Assembly: GCA_015207155.1 (NCBI GenBank)
Contig: JADEXK010000030.1
Coordinates: 1 to 64,000, forward strand
DNA: 64,000 nt
Direction of reading: 5' to 3'
Source: Nostocales cyanobacterium LEGE 11386
GTDB taxonomy: Bacteria > Cyanobacteriota > Cyanobacteriia > Cyanobacteriales > Nostocaceae
In this document: positions 24,829-34,239 of the stretch, piece after piece
How the letters are laid out: every line of letters begins with the position of its first letter
Position numbering within the stretch: position 1 is the stretch's first letter
The notes under the pieces: generated by a model
Database searches by the model: none
Seen by the model: the letters and a program-made list of their open reading frames with translations, nothing else
What the model was told of the DNA's origin: nothing
Made by a program: the position numbers and the translations under genes

Positions 24829-26559
24829 ATGTTGCTCTGCCTGCGAATCGAAAATTTTGCCCTAATTGACCAACTGGAACTAGAATTTGGCGCTGGACTA
24901 AATGTCTTAACAGGTGAAACCGGCGCGGGAAAATCGATTATCTTGGATGCTATAGATGCAGCCTTGGGCGGTAAAGTCTCTAGCCGAGTGATTCGTACCG
25001 GGACAAATCGAGCAATGGTAGAAGCCACTTTTACCTCCAATCCTCCCCTAACAGCTTGGTTGAATGAGCAGGAAATTGATTTAATTGATGATAACTGTGT
25101 AATAGTTAGCCGAGAAATTACTGTCACTACTAGTAATATCCGCAGTAGATCGCGAGTGAATGGAGTTTTGGTGAATCGGCAGATGATGGGAGGACTGCGC
25201 GATCGCTTGGTGGAAATCACTGCCCAAGGTCAAACTGTGCAAGTGGGACAACCCGCCCAAGTCCGCGACTGGTTGGATTTGTATGGCGGTGACTCCCTAA
25301 TGCAGCAGCGTCAAATTATCGCCACTGCTTTTAACAACTATCAACAAGCCCATATAGTCTTAGAAAAACGCCGGACATCAGAACGGGAACGTCTGCAACA
25401 ACTCGATTTACTCACCTATCAAGTCCAGGAGTTGGGCGCAGCAAATCTCCATGATCCCCAGGAATGGGAACAACTAGTACAAGAACGAGAACGTCTCAAT
25501 CATGTAGTGGAACTACAACAAATGAGTTACAAAGTTTATCAGGCTTTGTATCAAAACGACAATGAAACCCCAGCCGCAGCAGATTTATTGGGGGATAGCG
25601 AAGCGACATTAACCGATATGGTGGAATATGATGCCCAACTGCAACCCCTGTTAGATTTAGTCAGGGATGCTCAAACGGCGATGATGGAAGTGGGCAGACA
25701 AATTAATGCTTATGGGGAAAGCTTAGAAGCCGATCCCCAAAGGTTAGCAGAAGTAGCAGAACGCATCCAGGAATTAAAACAAATTTGCCGTAAATATGGC
25801 CCTACCCTGACAGAAGCGATCGCCTATTACGAACGCATCCAAGGGGAATTAGCAGAACTTAACGACAGCGAACAATCTATTGAAAGTCTAGAACAGCAAG
25901 AAAAAGCGAGTTTGGCAAAGCTTACCCATGCTTGTGGGCAGTTAACTCAGTTGCGGCGTCAAACTGCGGCTGATTTAGCCTCCCGATTGCTGGCAGAACT
26001 TAAGCCCCTAGCGATGGAAAAAGTCCAGTTTCAAGTTGAGATTGTACCTACTTCCCCAACCGCCGCAGGTGCAGACAAAATTACCTTTATGTTTAGTCCC
26101 AACCCTGGGGAACCACTGCAACCTTTGATGGCTATTGCCTCTGGTGGGGAAATGAGTCGCTTTTTACTGGCGCTGAAAGCTTGTTTTTCCCAAGCGGATG
26201 CGGCTGAGACAATGGTATTTGATGAAATTGATGTTGGGGTTTCGGGAAGAGTAGCCCAAGCGATCGCGGAAAAATTACATCAGTTGAGTCAAAATAATCA
26301 AGTATTATGTGTGACTCACCAGCCTTTGGTGGCGGCGATGGCTGATAGGCATTTTCGCGTGGATAAGCAAATTATTACTCAAGGCAAGGGTAAAGCAGAA
26401 CAACGTACTGTGGTACGCGTGACTAAGTTGGACAATTTAACTCATCGCCGGGAAGAATTGGCGCAGTTAGCTGGTGGTAAGTCGGCCACAGAGGCGATCG
26501 CTTTTGCAGAATCTCTGTTGTTGCAAGCTGCTAATCATCGTCGTCAGGAGATTATCTGA
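24829..26559 (+). CDS. recN: DNA repair protein RecN
   Basis: A 576-aa SMC-like ATPase in double-strand break repair. Walker A is GETGAGKS near residue 32 after the family start LRIENFALIDQLELEF. A long coiled coil makes up the middle (about 150-380). The ABC signature is SGGEMSRFLLALK, Walker B is MVFDEIDVGVSG, and the H-loop is VTHQPLVAAMADRH. Length and motif order are those of RecN. The start codon immediately follows TTTGGCTTA, with no strong ribosome-binding site. Confidence 0.95.
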   Translation: MLLCLRIENFALIDQLELEFGAGLNVLTGETGAGKSIILDAIDAALGGKVSSRVIRTGTNRAMVEATFTSNPPLTAWLNEQEIDLIDDNCVIVSREITVTTSNIRSRSRVNGVLVNRQMMGGLRDRLVEITAQGQTVQVGQPAQVRDWLDLYGGDSLMQQRQIIATAFNNYQQAHIVLEKRRTSERERLQQLDLLTYQVQELGAANLHDPQEWEQLVQERERLNHVVELQQMSYKVYQALYQNDNETPAAADLLGDSEATLTDMVEYDAQLQPLLDLVRDAQTAMMEVGRQINAYGESLEADPQRLAEVAERIQELKQICRKYGPTLTEAIAYYERIQGELAELNDSEQSIESLEQQEKASLAKLTHACGQLTQLRRQTAADLASRLLAELKPLAMEKVQFQVEIVPTSPTAAGADKITFMFSPNPGEPLQPLMAIASGGEMSRFLLALKACFSQADAAETMVFDEIDVGVSGRVAQAIAEKLHQLSQNNQVLCVTHQPLVAAMADRHFRVDKQIITQGKGKAEQRTVVRVTKLDNLTHRREELAQLAGGKSATEAIAFAESLLLQAANHRRQEII

Positions 26560-26618
26560 GAATCAGTTACTGTGATTTTTGTTTTTACTCTGGGCATGTT
26601 AACTCATATCTTGCACTA

Positions 26619-26788
26619 GGCGACTGGAAGTCGCGGCTACACAGGCCAAACCCGCCTACGCGGGTTAAAACCCTTGATTTTCCGTGAGTCCGCGCAGGCG
26701 GACTTAGTTTGTATAGCCGCGTAAAGCCCTAAAGGGCATAGCTGCGCTTACCGCGGAGCGTGCCGGAGGCTCTTTTCTAATCGCCAGG
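26619..26788. repeat. Composite palindromic intergenic repeat with nested GC-rich insert
   Basis: The outer element is GGCGACTGGAAGTCGCGGCTAC ... TCTAATCGCC, with an inner inverted pair CCCGCCTACGCGGGTT / GTCCGCGCAGGCGGAC. It is interrupted near 26720-26775 by a second element (AAGCCCTAAAGGGC ... GCGGAGCG). This is an example of one small repeat inserted in another. Confidence 0.6.
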
Positions 26789-26805
26789 GCTAGGTGCTAA
26801 GTAGT

Positions 26806-26896
26806 AAACCTTAATTTCTCGTTAAGCTTTCCAGATATTTAAGCCCCTTTCCGTGTCGGAGAGGGGTTGGGGTGAGGTTCATCGAATTCACGTTAA
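26806..26896 (+). repeat. MITE-like element, copy B (5'-truncated)
   Basis: It matches the 3' half of copy D (AACCTTAATTTCTCGTT, GAGAGGGGTTGGGGTGAGG) and keeps the terminal TCGAATTCACGTTAA, but lacks the left end, apparently cut off beside the composite repeat at 26619-26788. Nothing else is seen in the 26560-27027 spacer. Confidence 0.75.
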
Positions 26897-27027
26897 ATTC
26901 TCATTTCAGTCCAGGGTTACTGGAGAATGTATATGAAATGTGTCTGATTTATGAGTTGAGGAAGCGAGGATTAAATGTAAACGAATCGTGCGTTAAATTC
27001 TTAGTGTCTTAGTGTCTTTGTGGTGAT

Positions 27028-27942
27028 TTAGGCGACAGGTAAGGCAACATCCCTGAGAATATTCATTGGCCCATGTGCTTTAAGCAGTTGCATTTCTTGT
27101 TCATTTCGTACCAGCAACGCACCTGCAAATCCCAATGAGTTCACAGAAATTGAGTCAAAATGCTCTTGCGATCGCGGTACAATCAACATCCATTCTCGTG
27201 TAACTAAAAGATTATAAGCTCCAGATTGTTTGTTGCCAGCAACGGCTGCTAAACCCACACTACGCAACAAGGTGTAATATAGCTCCAGTGTTACTTCAGC
27301 TGCTGTTAACGGGGACTTTGCCCAACTAGGATTGAGAGTTGCGAAAGCATGGACAAAAGGCAATCCCGGAATAGTGGCTATCGAGTCCTGAAATTCGGCT
27401 GATTTTAGTAGCAGTTCTATGGGTATCTGTGGACCTGTTGATGTTAATGGTAAGGGTACTATTTGTAAGTGCTTGTGTCGTTGACTTGCTCCGGCAATTT
27501 TACCACCGTTGTAGAATGCCAAACCCTCAAACTCAGCTAGACAAGCCCACATGGCAGCAAAGTCTTCTAAGGTGAGTAAGGTTTCCTGCTCCTCGAAAGC
27601 ACGGGTAACAATTAACAAGTGATAGTCAACAACATTGTATTTGTTCAATAGACAAACATGGGTATCGGAAATATCTGCAACAAATAAATCCTCTTCGTAG
27701 GGTAGGAAGGGATTAAACTCCTTACCGGAGGTGTGGGTTTTTTTCTGCTGTTGCTTTTGAGCTGCGTCCTTGCGGGCAAGGTTGGATAATATTCGTACTA
27801 AGAAGCGAACATGATGCTGTTCGACAAATTCAAACTCTGTCGGTATCGACAACAGCGCACCACATTGCAAAGCATGTTCAGTCCGCTCCTTGATACTTGT
27901 CCACAACGTGCCAGGTTTCAGCAAGATTTTCCCCTGTGCCAT
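27028..27942 (-). CDS. ATP adenylyltransferase (Ap4A phosphorylase) family
   Basis: A 304-aa HIT-like enzyme. The catalytic histidine triad variant is HKHLQIVPLP, preceded by YNGGKIAGASQ. The N-terminal DUF4922-type region (PFLPYEEDLFVADISDTH) and C-terminal REWMLIVPRSQE are as in cyanobacterial/yeast Apa enzymes, which split Ap4A with phosphate to ATP and ADP. The hydrophilic QQQKKTHTSGK loop is a usual insert. The single gene has repeats upstream and downstream. Confidence 0.85.
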   Translation of the reverse strand: MAQGKILLKPGTLWTSIKERTEHALQCGALLSIPTEFEFVEQHHVRFLVRILSNLARKDAAQKQQQKKTHTSGKEFNPFLPYEEDLFVADISDTHVCLLNKYNVVDYHLLIVTRAFEEQETLLTLEDFAAMWACLAEFEGLAFYNGGKIAGASQRHKHLQIVPLPLTSTGPQIPIELLLKSAEFQDSIATIPGLPFVHAFATLNPSWAKSPLTAAEVTLELYYTLLRSVGLAAVAGNKQSGAYNLLVTREWMLIVPRSQEHFDSISVNSLGFAGALLVRNEQEMQLLKAHGPMNILRDVALPVA

Positions 27943-28039
27943 TTTTTTCCTTTGGGCATGGTGGAATATTTTATCAGTTCTGGCTAATTATTTTTAAATA
28001 CATCTGTCAAAAGACATATTTTTTGTGGTGTTGATGACT

Positions 28040-29107
28040 TTAATACACCATCATGTCATTCAACTCGGCAAACATTTCCTCAAGTAGGTCTTCCATAGTT
28101 TCCCGGCTCATTTGGCGTAGAATTTCCGGGCCACGGAGAAACTCTTTAATAGTTATTTTTTGTTCTCGAAAATCCTTAACAAAATCGCGGATAGCAGAAA
28201 TAACTTGAATTTCAGATTCCACTTGTTCCACCATATGTCCAATGGGGTCTATGCCTTCTCGAACAGCTTTGCGGCAATCAGAAACCATTGCTCCTTCTGG
28301 AGTATTCTTTACTATGCGAAGTTCATTTTTCAAGGTTTCATATTGATTTTTTAGTAATTCATTTTGCTGTTCTATACGCGTACATTTGCGAGTTAAATCA
28401 TCTTCACTATTACTATCAATAGTTTCTCCTACCTGATGTTGCTGTTCAATTTCCAACAGTCGCGCCAAATCACCTTCTTTGTAGGCTTTGTTGATTTCCT
28501 TCATAATTTCCGTATGGCGCATTTGAGTTTCATCGTCTTTTACTTTATCAGGGTGAAAGATTTCGGCTAAACTCAAAAATGTTTGGCGAATTTTCCTCGC
28601 AGCATCAGATTTACTTCTAGAGGGAAACTCTATTTCCTGCTGGGTTCGCTGATATTGACGGTATTCTTCAGTAGATTCGCCAGAGAAATCATCCTCTTCT
28701 TCATTAGTTGCAAATAATTCATCTAATTCTGTATCTTGATCTTCTTCATTATTTTTGGGTTTGGGGCTGATAATTCCCGCTAATTGGAGTTGATAATAAA
28801 CACCTTCAATATCTTTTTTACTTTGCTTGCCAAACTTTCTCACCGTAAAAATTTCCGCAAACAAAGTATGAATTTCCCGGTCGATATCTACCAGTTTTTG
28901 AAAGCTGGGACTACACCGATGAAATATGTCTGTGGCTAAGGAACGCATCTGCTCGACAAAATTGTTCAGTTCCGTCCGTTTTCTTTTAATTTGTTTCAAT
29001 AGCCATTGATGTTCTTTGTCTAACGTTTCTAGACGGATGTGGAGAGATGAAAGCGCTAGTGATGTTGTTTGATGAGTGTGGGATGGTGATGATGATTTTC
29101 GAGGCAT
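28040..29107 (-). CDS. J-domain protein with coiled coil
   Basis: A 355-aa protein. An N-terminal helical coiled coil (about 20-75) leads to an acidic linker (about 120-150, DELFATNEEEDDFSGES). The J domain (about 170-225) contains the HPD signature (EIFHPDKVKDD) needed to stimulate Hsp70, then MKEINKAYKEGDLARLLEI. A second coiled coil follows (about 235-270). No G/F or zinc region, so it is a class C J-protein whose Hsp70 partner and client are unknown. Confidence 0.8.
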   Translation of the reverse strand: MPRKSSSPSHTHQTTSLALSSLHIRLETLDKEHQWLLKQIKRKRTELNNFVEQMRSLATDIFHRCSPSFQKLVDIDREIHTLFAEIFTVRKFGKQSKKDIEGVYYQLQLAGIISPKPKNNEEDQDTELDELFATNEEEDDFSGESTEEYRQYQRTQQEIEFPSRSKSDAARKIRQTFLSLAEIFHPDKVKDDETQMRHTEIMKEINKAYKEGDLARLLEIEQQHQVGETIDSNSEDDLTRKCTRIEQQNELLKNQYETLKNELRIVKNTPEGAMVSDCRKAVREGIDPIGHMVEQVESEIQVISAIRDFVKDFREQKITIKEFLRGPEILRQMSRETMEDLLEEMFAELNDMMVY

Positions 29108-29338
29108 GGAAACAGCTAATGGGAATGAGTTTGCAAGGTATCAGGTAGTTACACCTCATACAGATCCTACCGCCAAAACATGAAGATTAGTAAGTTAATC
29201 AGTTATCTGTATTTGTTGTCCATGATTAGTGTAGAAGTTAAAATTCCCTATTTATCAAAGTAGTGTGTTGCCGTCGGTGTATAAACTGGTCACAATTGGG
29301 AGAAACTGAAAGCAGGTCTATGAGGAAAGGAGAACCAA

Positions 29339-29698
29339 ATGAGCTGGACTAAAGTTCTTGCAGCTGATGCATTAGCCCCAGGTGGGCGACAAGTAGTAAA
29401 AGTTGGCACGCGGAAAATTTTGCTTTTGAACCACGAAAATCAGCTTTATGCTGTGGATAACACCTGTCCTCACTTAAAAATGCCACTAAAAAATGGCAAA
29501 ATTACTGAAGATGGGGCAATTGTTTGTCCTATACATCGCAGTGCTTTTGACTTGCAGACTGGTGAAGTCCAAGACTGGTGTCCCTGGCCACCTGGTGTAG
29601 GCAAAGTACTTTCCATGATTTCACAACAAAAGACACTGCCAGTATTTCCTACTCGTGTAGAAGAAGGCAGTATTTGGATTGATATGCAAGAGGGATAG
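29339..29698 (+). CDS. Rieske [2Fe-2S] ferredoxin-like protein
   Basis: A 119-aa soluble Rieske protein. The cluster ligands are CPHL (CxH) and CPIH (CxxH), 20 residues apart. A short WCPWPPGVGKVL insertion follows the second ligand pair. No membrane anchor. It may donate electrons to an oxygenase or act as a nitrite-reductase-small-subunit-like ferredoxin. An AGGAAAGGAG ribosome-binding site lies just upstream of ATG. Confidence 0.88.
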   Translation: MSWTKVLAADALAPGGRQVVKVGTRKILLLNHENQLYAVDNTCPHLKMPLKNGKITEDGAIVCPIHRSAFDLQTGEVQDWCPWPPGVGKVLSMISQQKTLPVFPTRVEEGSIWIDMQEG

Positions 29699-29791
29699 TA
29701 GCCTCTGCATTAGCATAGCGATCGCTCTTGACAGCCAAAATCCAACTTAGCGCGATCGCTTGCGTGTTTTTTCCTACTCCCCACTTCCCAT

Positions 29792-30475
29792 ATGTTTGAA
29801 CAACAACCAGAAACTTTACACCAAAAAGTAAAACAGTTAGCCATTCAAGCCCTACAACAATCAAACCCTACGGCATGGTTTGATATTTTATATAGCGAAT
29901 CCAATGGCGATGTCACACAAATTCCTTGGGCAAAGTTAACCTCGCACCCCTATTTACAAGATTGGTTAACTAATCACAACCCCCAAGGCGAAGGACATTC
30001 AGCCTTAGTGATTGGGTGTGGCTTGGGAGATGATGCAGAAGCTTTAGCCAAGATAGGATATCAAGTAACCGCCTTTGATATTTCCCCCACGGCTGTTGAT
30101 TGGTGTCAGCAAAGATTTCCTGATTCCCCTGTAACCTATGTAGTTGCAGATTTATTGGCGCTTCCTTTGCAATGGCATCAAGCTTTTGACTTAGTTGTAG
30201 AATCTCGGAATATCCAAGCTTTACCATTGAGTATTCGCTCAACAGTTATTGAGTCAGTTGCTTCTGTAGTCGCAAACAAGGGAAGCCTATTGGTGATTAC
30301 TCGTTTTCGGGATACTGAAGCAGAACCCGACGGGCCGCCTTGGCCGTTGTCTAATTCGGAACTAGCACAGTTTGAGAAATTGGGTTTGGACGAAGTTAGC
30401 CGTGTTGTATTTTGTGAGGCTGAACAAACTGATATCAAACAACTCCGGATAGAATATAAAAAGTGCGATCGCTGA
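29792..30475 (+). CDS. Class I SAM-dependent methyltransferase
   Basis: A 227-aa methyltransferase with motif I VIGCGLGDDAEALA, motif II AFDISPTAVDWC and motif IV-like VVADLLALPLQW...FDLVVES. It resembles the thiopurine/TehB-like group; substrate unknown. Starts 93 bp after the Rieske gene on the same strand. Confidence 0.82.
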   Translation: MFEQQPETLHQKVKQLAIQALQQSNPTAWFDILYSESNGDVTQIPWAKLTSHPYLQDWLTNHNPQGEGHSALVIGCGLGDDAEALAKIGYQVTAFDISPTAVDWCQQRFPDSPVTYVVADLLALPLQWHQAFDLVVESRNIQALPLSIRSTVIESVASVVANKGSLLVITRFRDTEAEPDGPPWPLSNSELAQFEKLGLDEVSRVVFCEAEQTDIKQLRIEYKKCDR

Positions 30476-30522
30476 AAGACCGCACATAACTCGCGTTGTA
30501 AGTACCAAATACCAAATACTTT

Positions 30523-30577
30523 AACTCAGCACTCCCCTTCGACTTCGCTCAGGGCAAGCGCACTCAGCACTCAGCAC
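30523..30577 (-). repeat. Heptamer array (ACTCAGC) with embedded CTTCGACTTCGCTCAG element
   Basis: CTCAGCA units flank CCCCTTCGACTTCGCTCAGGGCAAGCGCA. The same insertion, in the same heptamer context, occurs at 52095-52140. Confidence 0.75.
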
Positions 30578-30586
30578 TTAGAAAAG

Positions 30587-31678
30587 TTAAACGTTAAACC
30601 GGAATAACATCACATCCCCTTCCTGCACAATATATTCTTTTCCTTCACTGCGAACTAACCCTTTCTCTTTGGCAGCATTCATGGAACCAGTTGCCACTAA
30701 TGCATCATAAGCAACGGTTTCAGCACGAATAAAACCCCGTTCAAAATCAGAGTGAATTACACCTGCTGCTTGAGGTGCAGACATGCCGGCATGAATCGTC
30801 CAAGCGCGGGTTTCTTTGGGGCCACAGGTGAAATATGTTCGTAAGCCTAAAAGGGCATAAGTGGCACGAATTAAAGATTTTAAGCCCCCTTCTTCCACAC
30901 CCAAAGATTCCAGAAAATCAGCTTTATCTGCTTCTGGTAATTCCACTAATTCCGCTTCTACTTGAGCCGAAACTATCACAACTTGGGCATTTTCTGAAGC
31001 CGCAACTTGCCGGACTTGTTCTACAAATTCATTACCTGTGGCCAATTCATCTTCCGATACATTGGCAGCATAGATAATTGGTTTATTGGTCAGCAGTCCG
31101 AGTCCTTGAATAATCTCTGCTTCTTCTTCAGCCAAACTTACCTGACGTACCGATTTACCCTCATTTAAAGCAGCAGCTAATTTTTCTAGTACCGCTACTT
31201 CAAACTGTGCATCTTTGCTAGTGCGAGCTTGTTTGCGAGTGCGGTCAATGCGCCGCTCAATTTGGGATAAATCAGCTAAACCCAGTTCTAAATTAATGAT
31301 TTCAATATCTCGCGCTGGGTCAACAGAACCGGCAACGTGAATAATATCGTCATTTTCAAAGCAACGTACTACATGGACAATGGCATCAACTTCCCGGATG
31401 TGGGACAAAAATTGGTTACCTAGTCCCTCACCTTGACTTGCACCTTTAACCAAGCCGGCGATATCCACAAACTCAACACGCGCCGGCAGAATTTGTGCAG
31501 AACTAGCAATCTTAGCCAGAACATTCAAGCGCTCATCCGGTACTGCGACAACGCCGACATTCGGTTCAATCGTGCAAAAAGGAAAGTTAGCCGCTTCTGC
31601 TTTGGCGTTAGCAACTACAGCATTAAATAAAGTAGATTTTCCGACGTTGGGAAGTCCGACAATTCCGGCTCTTAGCAT
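30587..31678 (-). CDS. ychF: Redox-regulated ATPase YchF (Obg-family)
   Basis: A 363-aa protein. The P-loop is GLPNVGKSTLFNA, switch-type FVDIAGLVKGAS with G3-like residues, and the family-specific NVSEDE replaces NKxD, explaining ATP over GTP preference. A coiled coil is followed by a C-terminal TGS domain (TYFTCGPKETRAWTI...HSDFERGFIRAE...EGKEYIVQEGDVMLFRFNV). Full length, ribosome-associated ATPase. Confidence 0.95.
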   Translation of the reverse strand: MLRAGIVGLPNVGKSTLFNAVVANAKAEAANFPFCTIEPNVGVVAVPDERLNVLAKIASSAQILPARVEFVDIAGLVKGASQGEGLGNQFLSHIREVDAIVHVVRCFENDDIIHVAGSVDPARDIEIINLELGLADLSQIERRIDRTRKQARTSKDAQFEVAVLEKLAAALNEGKSVRQVSLAEEEAEIIQGLGLLTNKPIIYAANVSEDELATGNEFVEQVRQVAASENAQVVIVSAQVEAELVELPEADKADFLESLGVEEGGLKSLIRATYALLGLRTYFTCGPKETRAWTIHAGMSAPQAAGVIHSDFERGFIRAETVAYDALVATGSMNAAKEKGLVRSEGKEYIVQEGDVMLFRFNV

Positions 31679-31713
31679 TTTCGATTTGAGATTTTGTTAA
31701 GTACAGAGTCAAT

Positions 31714-31959
31714 TTAAACAGGTTCAGGAATCGTTTGGGGAACTGGCCCTGGAACCGTTTGGGGAATGGGGGCAGGTACTGGTTCTGGTACTGGCCCAGG
31801 TACTGGTTGGGGAATGGGGGCAGGTACTGGTTCTGGCACTGGCCCAGGTACTGGTTGGGGAATAGTTGGCCCCGGTATAGGTTCGGGACTGGGTAACGGA
31901 TTCGGTTCAGGATTGGGAATTTGTGGTTCGGGTACAGAAATTGCAGTGGGATTAATCAC
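31714..31959 (-). CDS. Possible proline-rich repeat peptide
   Basis: An 81-aa frame from a GTG start, composed of PVPGPVPEPVPAPIPQ-type repeats after ISVPEPQIPNPEPNPLP. The DNA is a tandem repeat (period about 60 bp, with a 30-bp sub-period), so long frames open on both strands. Pro-rich periodicity in threes on this strand fits a coding linker, but no domain or clear ribosome-binding site is seen. It lies just upstream of ychF, same strand. Confidence 0.35.
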   Translation of the reverse strand: MINPTAISVPEPQIPNPEPNPLPSPEPIPGPTIPQPVPGPVPEPVPAPIPQPVPGPVPEPVPAPIPQTVPGPVPQTIPEPV

Positions 31960-32253
31960 GGTAGGTCTAATTCAATTATTCGACTTTCCCAAGCTAGATG
32001 ACAACATGAACTGGTGACATCTCCCCAAATACCTATACCCTTCTTTAATAATTTACCGCTATTGCCATCAACTGTGTCTGAATATGGAAACCCCCCAGAT
32101 AATGATTTGGGGGGTTGGTTAGTTCAGAACTTAGACACGAAGTGGCTTTCCGCAGGGTACCGCAAAAAACGCAATTTATATTCCCCACTCTCTACTCCTT
32201 ACCAAAATGAGAATTACAGTAAGATGTGGGGATTGGTATCAGTCCTGATTTGG
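31960..32253. other. Spacer with a hairpin, no clear gene
   Basis: AACCCCCCA and TGGGGGGTT at about 32089-32116 form a hairpin with no T-run on either strand. A weak 82-aa plus-strand frame overlaps it but has no protein-like features. Confidence 0.4.
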
Positions 32254-33822
32254 TTAGTTTAAAAGTGCGCCTGGTTGTCCATTTTCGACTACAAAAGAAG
32301 CTAAAGTTTTGACAGAGGCATTCAAATCAATGATGCTGGAGACAACACGGTAGTCAGTTTGCCAGAGTGTAGGTGTCAGTTGACAACGCACGTATCCCCG
32401 GAAGGCACCGTCAAAGAATTTAGTATGGGGATTGTTGCTTAAGGACGCTTGAACTGGCGCAATAAATTGGCTGGGAAAGTCCGAAGAAATTGAAGTTCCT
32501 ATGAATTCAGTCCCTACTGTTGGTGAATTTGGGTTATTAAAATCAAGCTTCAAATCATGCACCCAACTAGAATGAATATCTCCGGTAATCACTACTGGGT
32601 TAGAGGGTTGTCGCTGATTGAGAAAATTGAGGAGTCGATTACGTGCAACCACGTAGCCATCCCACTGATCCATATTGAAGACAGCTATGTCCGGGTTACT
32701 ATTAAAATTGTATTGCGCGAACATGGTTTGTTGAGCAATTATATTCCAGCGCGATCGCGATTGGTCTAACCCTTTTAATAGCCACTGTTCTTGCTCTGAG
32801 CCTGTCATGGTAGCATTGGGGTCAAAGGCTTCAGGGCAGCGAGGTTTCAGTCCATCATCACAAGGTTGATCAGTACGGTACTGCCTAGTATCCAGGACGT
32901 TAAACTCAGCTAAATTACCGAAAGTGAATCGCCGATATAGCAGCATATCTGGGCCATTGGGCAGAGAAGACCGACGCAGGGGCATGTGTTCGTAGTAGGC
33001 TTGATATGCCTTGGCTCGTCGTTTCGTAAAAGCCTCTAGGGTTTGGTCGTCTTCAGGGATTAAATTGGCGTAGTTGTTATCAACTTCATGATCATCCCAA
33101 GTGACAATCCAGGGAAACGCAGCATGAGCAGCTTGCAGATTTGAGTCAGTTTTGTATAAAGCGTGACGGTTGCGGTAGTCGTTAAGGGTAATAATTTCCG
33201 GGCCATTATGCTGGCGTGGCGCACCTGATCGCGGCCCGCCTTCATATATATAATCACCTAAATGCACCACTAAATCGAGATTTTCCTCAGCCAAATGTCG
33301 AAAAGCTGTATAAAAGCCATTTTGCCAGTCTTGACAAGAGACAAAAGCAAAGTTTAGTTGTGAGATAGAGCCAAAAAATGCTGGTGCTGTCCGAGTCCGA
33401 CCTATGGGGCTAACTTCCCTACCTACCTGAAACTGATACCAGTACCAACGATCTGGATCTAGTCCACGGACATCAACGTGTACTGAGTGTGCTAATTCTG
33501 GTGTTGCTAGCGCAGTTCCGCGACGCACAACCCTTCTCATGTTCTCGTCTAGGGCTACTCGCCACCGCACAGGTACATTGTTCTGTGGCATTCCTCCGCC
33601 GAAAAGTGGATTGGGAGCCAACCTAGTCCAGATCACCACACTATCCGGCAAAGGGTCACCAGAGGCCACACCCAGACTGAACGGATAGCCAGAAAATCTG
33701 GGGTTAGCCAATACCGGACGCCATTGGCTAGTGATTGTTAACCCCGTTAAAAAACCTGCACCCAGTAAAAAACTTCGCCGTCTGCACCGATTTGCTAGCA
33801 GGTTGCTCTCCATCAGATCCAT
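32254..33822 (-). CDS. PhoD-type alkaline phosphatase/phosphodiesterase, Tat-exported
   Basis: A 522-aa enzyme. The twin-arginine signal is CRRRSFLLGAG then a hydrophobic stretch. The PhoD N-terminal domain contains FSLGVASGDPLPDSVVIWTRL. The catalytic metallophosphatase part contains FVSCQDWQNG, LVVHLGDYIYEG, WDDHEVDNNYAN and GDIHSSWVHDL, with Ca2+/Fe3+ ligands of the family in place. It acts in the periplasm and releases phosphate from phosphoesters. An in-frame second Met three codons in is an alternative start. No PhoB box was identified. Confidence 0.9.
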   Translation of the reverse strand: MDLMESNLLANRCRRRSFLLGAGFLTGLTITSQWRPVLANPRFSGYPFSLGVASGDPLPDSVVIWTRLAPNPLFGGGMPQNNVPVRWRVALDENMRRVVRRGTALATPELAHSVHVDVRGLDPDRWYWYQFQVGREVSPIGRTRTAPAFFGSISQLNFAFVSCQDWQNGFYTAFRHLAEENLDLVVHLGDYIYEGGPRSGAPRQHNGPEIITLNDYRNRHALYKTDSNLQAAHAAFPWIVTWDDHEVDNNYANLIPEDDQTLEAFTKRRAKAYQAYYEHMPLRRSSLPNGPDMLLYRRFTFGNLAEFNVLDTRQYRTDQPCDDGLKPRCPEAFDPNATMTGSEQEQWLLKGLDQSRSRWNIIAQQTMFAQYNFNSNPDIAVFNMDQWDGYVVARNRLLNFLNQRQPSNPVVITGDIHSSWVHDLKLDFNNPNSPTVGTEFIGTSISSDFPSQFIAPVQASLSNNPHTKFFDGAFRGYVRCQLTPTLWQTDYRVVSSIIDLNASVKTLASFVVENGQPGALLN

Positions 33823-33957
33823 AATTCACCCCTACTGAGATGTTGATTTTGACTGGTTTCTCAATTGCCCAAACAAACTAGAGCAACTTAACAACCCCAA
33901 ATCAAGCAGGGATTAAGATTGTGTTAAATATCAACCAAGTAAGTCGGCGGGAATAAA

Positions 33958-34190
33958 TCAAACTAATCTAATAAAGTCATATTTTCCGTCCTGGGTGTAG
34001 CTTTCAATCCGCCCCAGACAATCGCGAATATAGATTAAATAAAGCCTGCTAGCAAAAAATCAATATCACTATCTTCTGTCTCCTCCCCTCGTGCTACTGA
34101 ACCAAACACCTGCACATTAAACGCCCCATGCTTTGCTGCAATCCCTAAAATCTCCTCTCGTCTTTCTATTCATACCTGCTGCAAGTTCAT
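33958..34190 (-). pseudogene. Decayed MNT nucleotidyltransferase / HEPN (MntA-HepT-type) pair
   Basis: Read from the ATG at 34190: MNLQQV, stop (TGA), IERREEILGIAAKHGAFN, VQVFGSVARGEETEDSDID then FLLAGFI and stop. This has the polymerase-beta-like GSxxRG...DxD signature with one nonsense codon and a truncated end. A second frame (34038-33958) gives LIYIRDCLGRIESYTQDGK, the start of a HEPN/DUF86 protein. So a toxin-antitoxin pair has collapsed here by deletion and point mutation. Confidence 0.7.
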
Positions 34191-34239
34191 GTCACAAATC
34201 CTCCTCAAAAATCAACTGCTTGGTCAGTGAATTAAAAAA

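Noticed and set aside
32014..32262. 82-aa plus-strand ORF
   Set aside because: Crosses a hairpin spacer, no recognisable domain; overlaps the end of the phosphatase gene.
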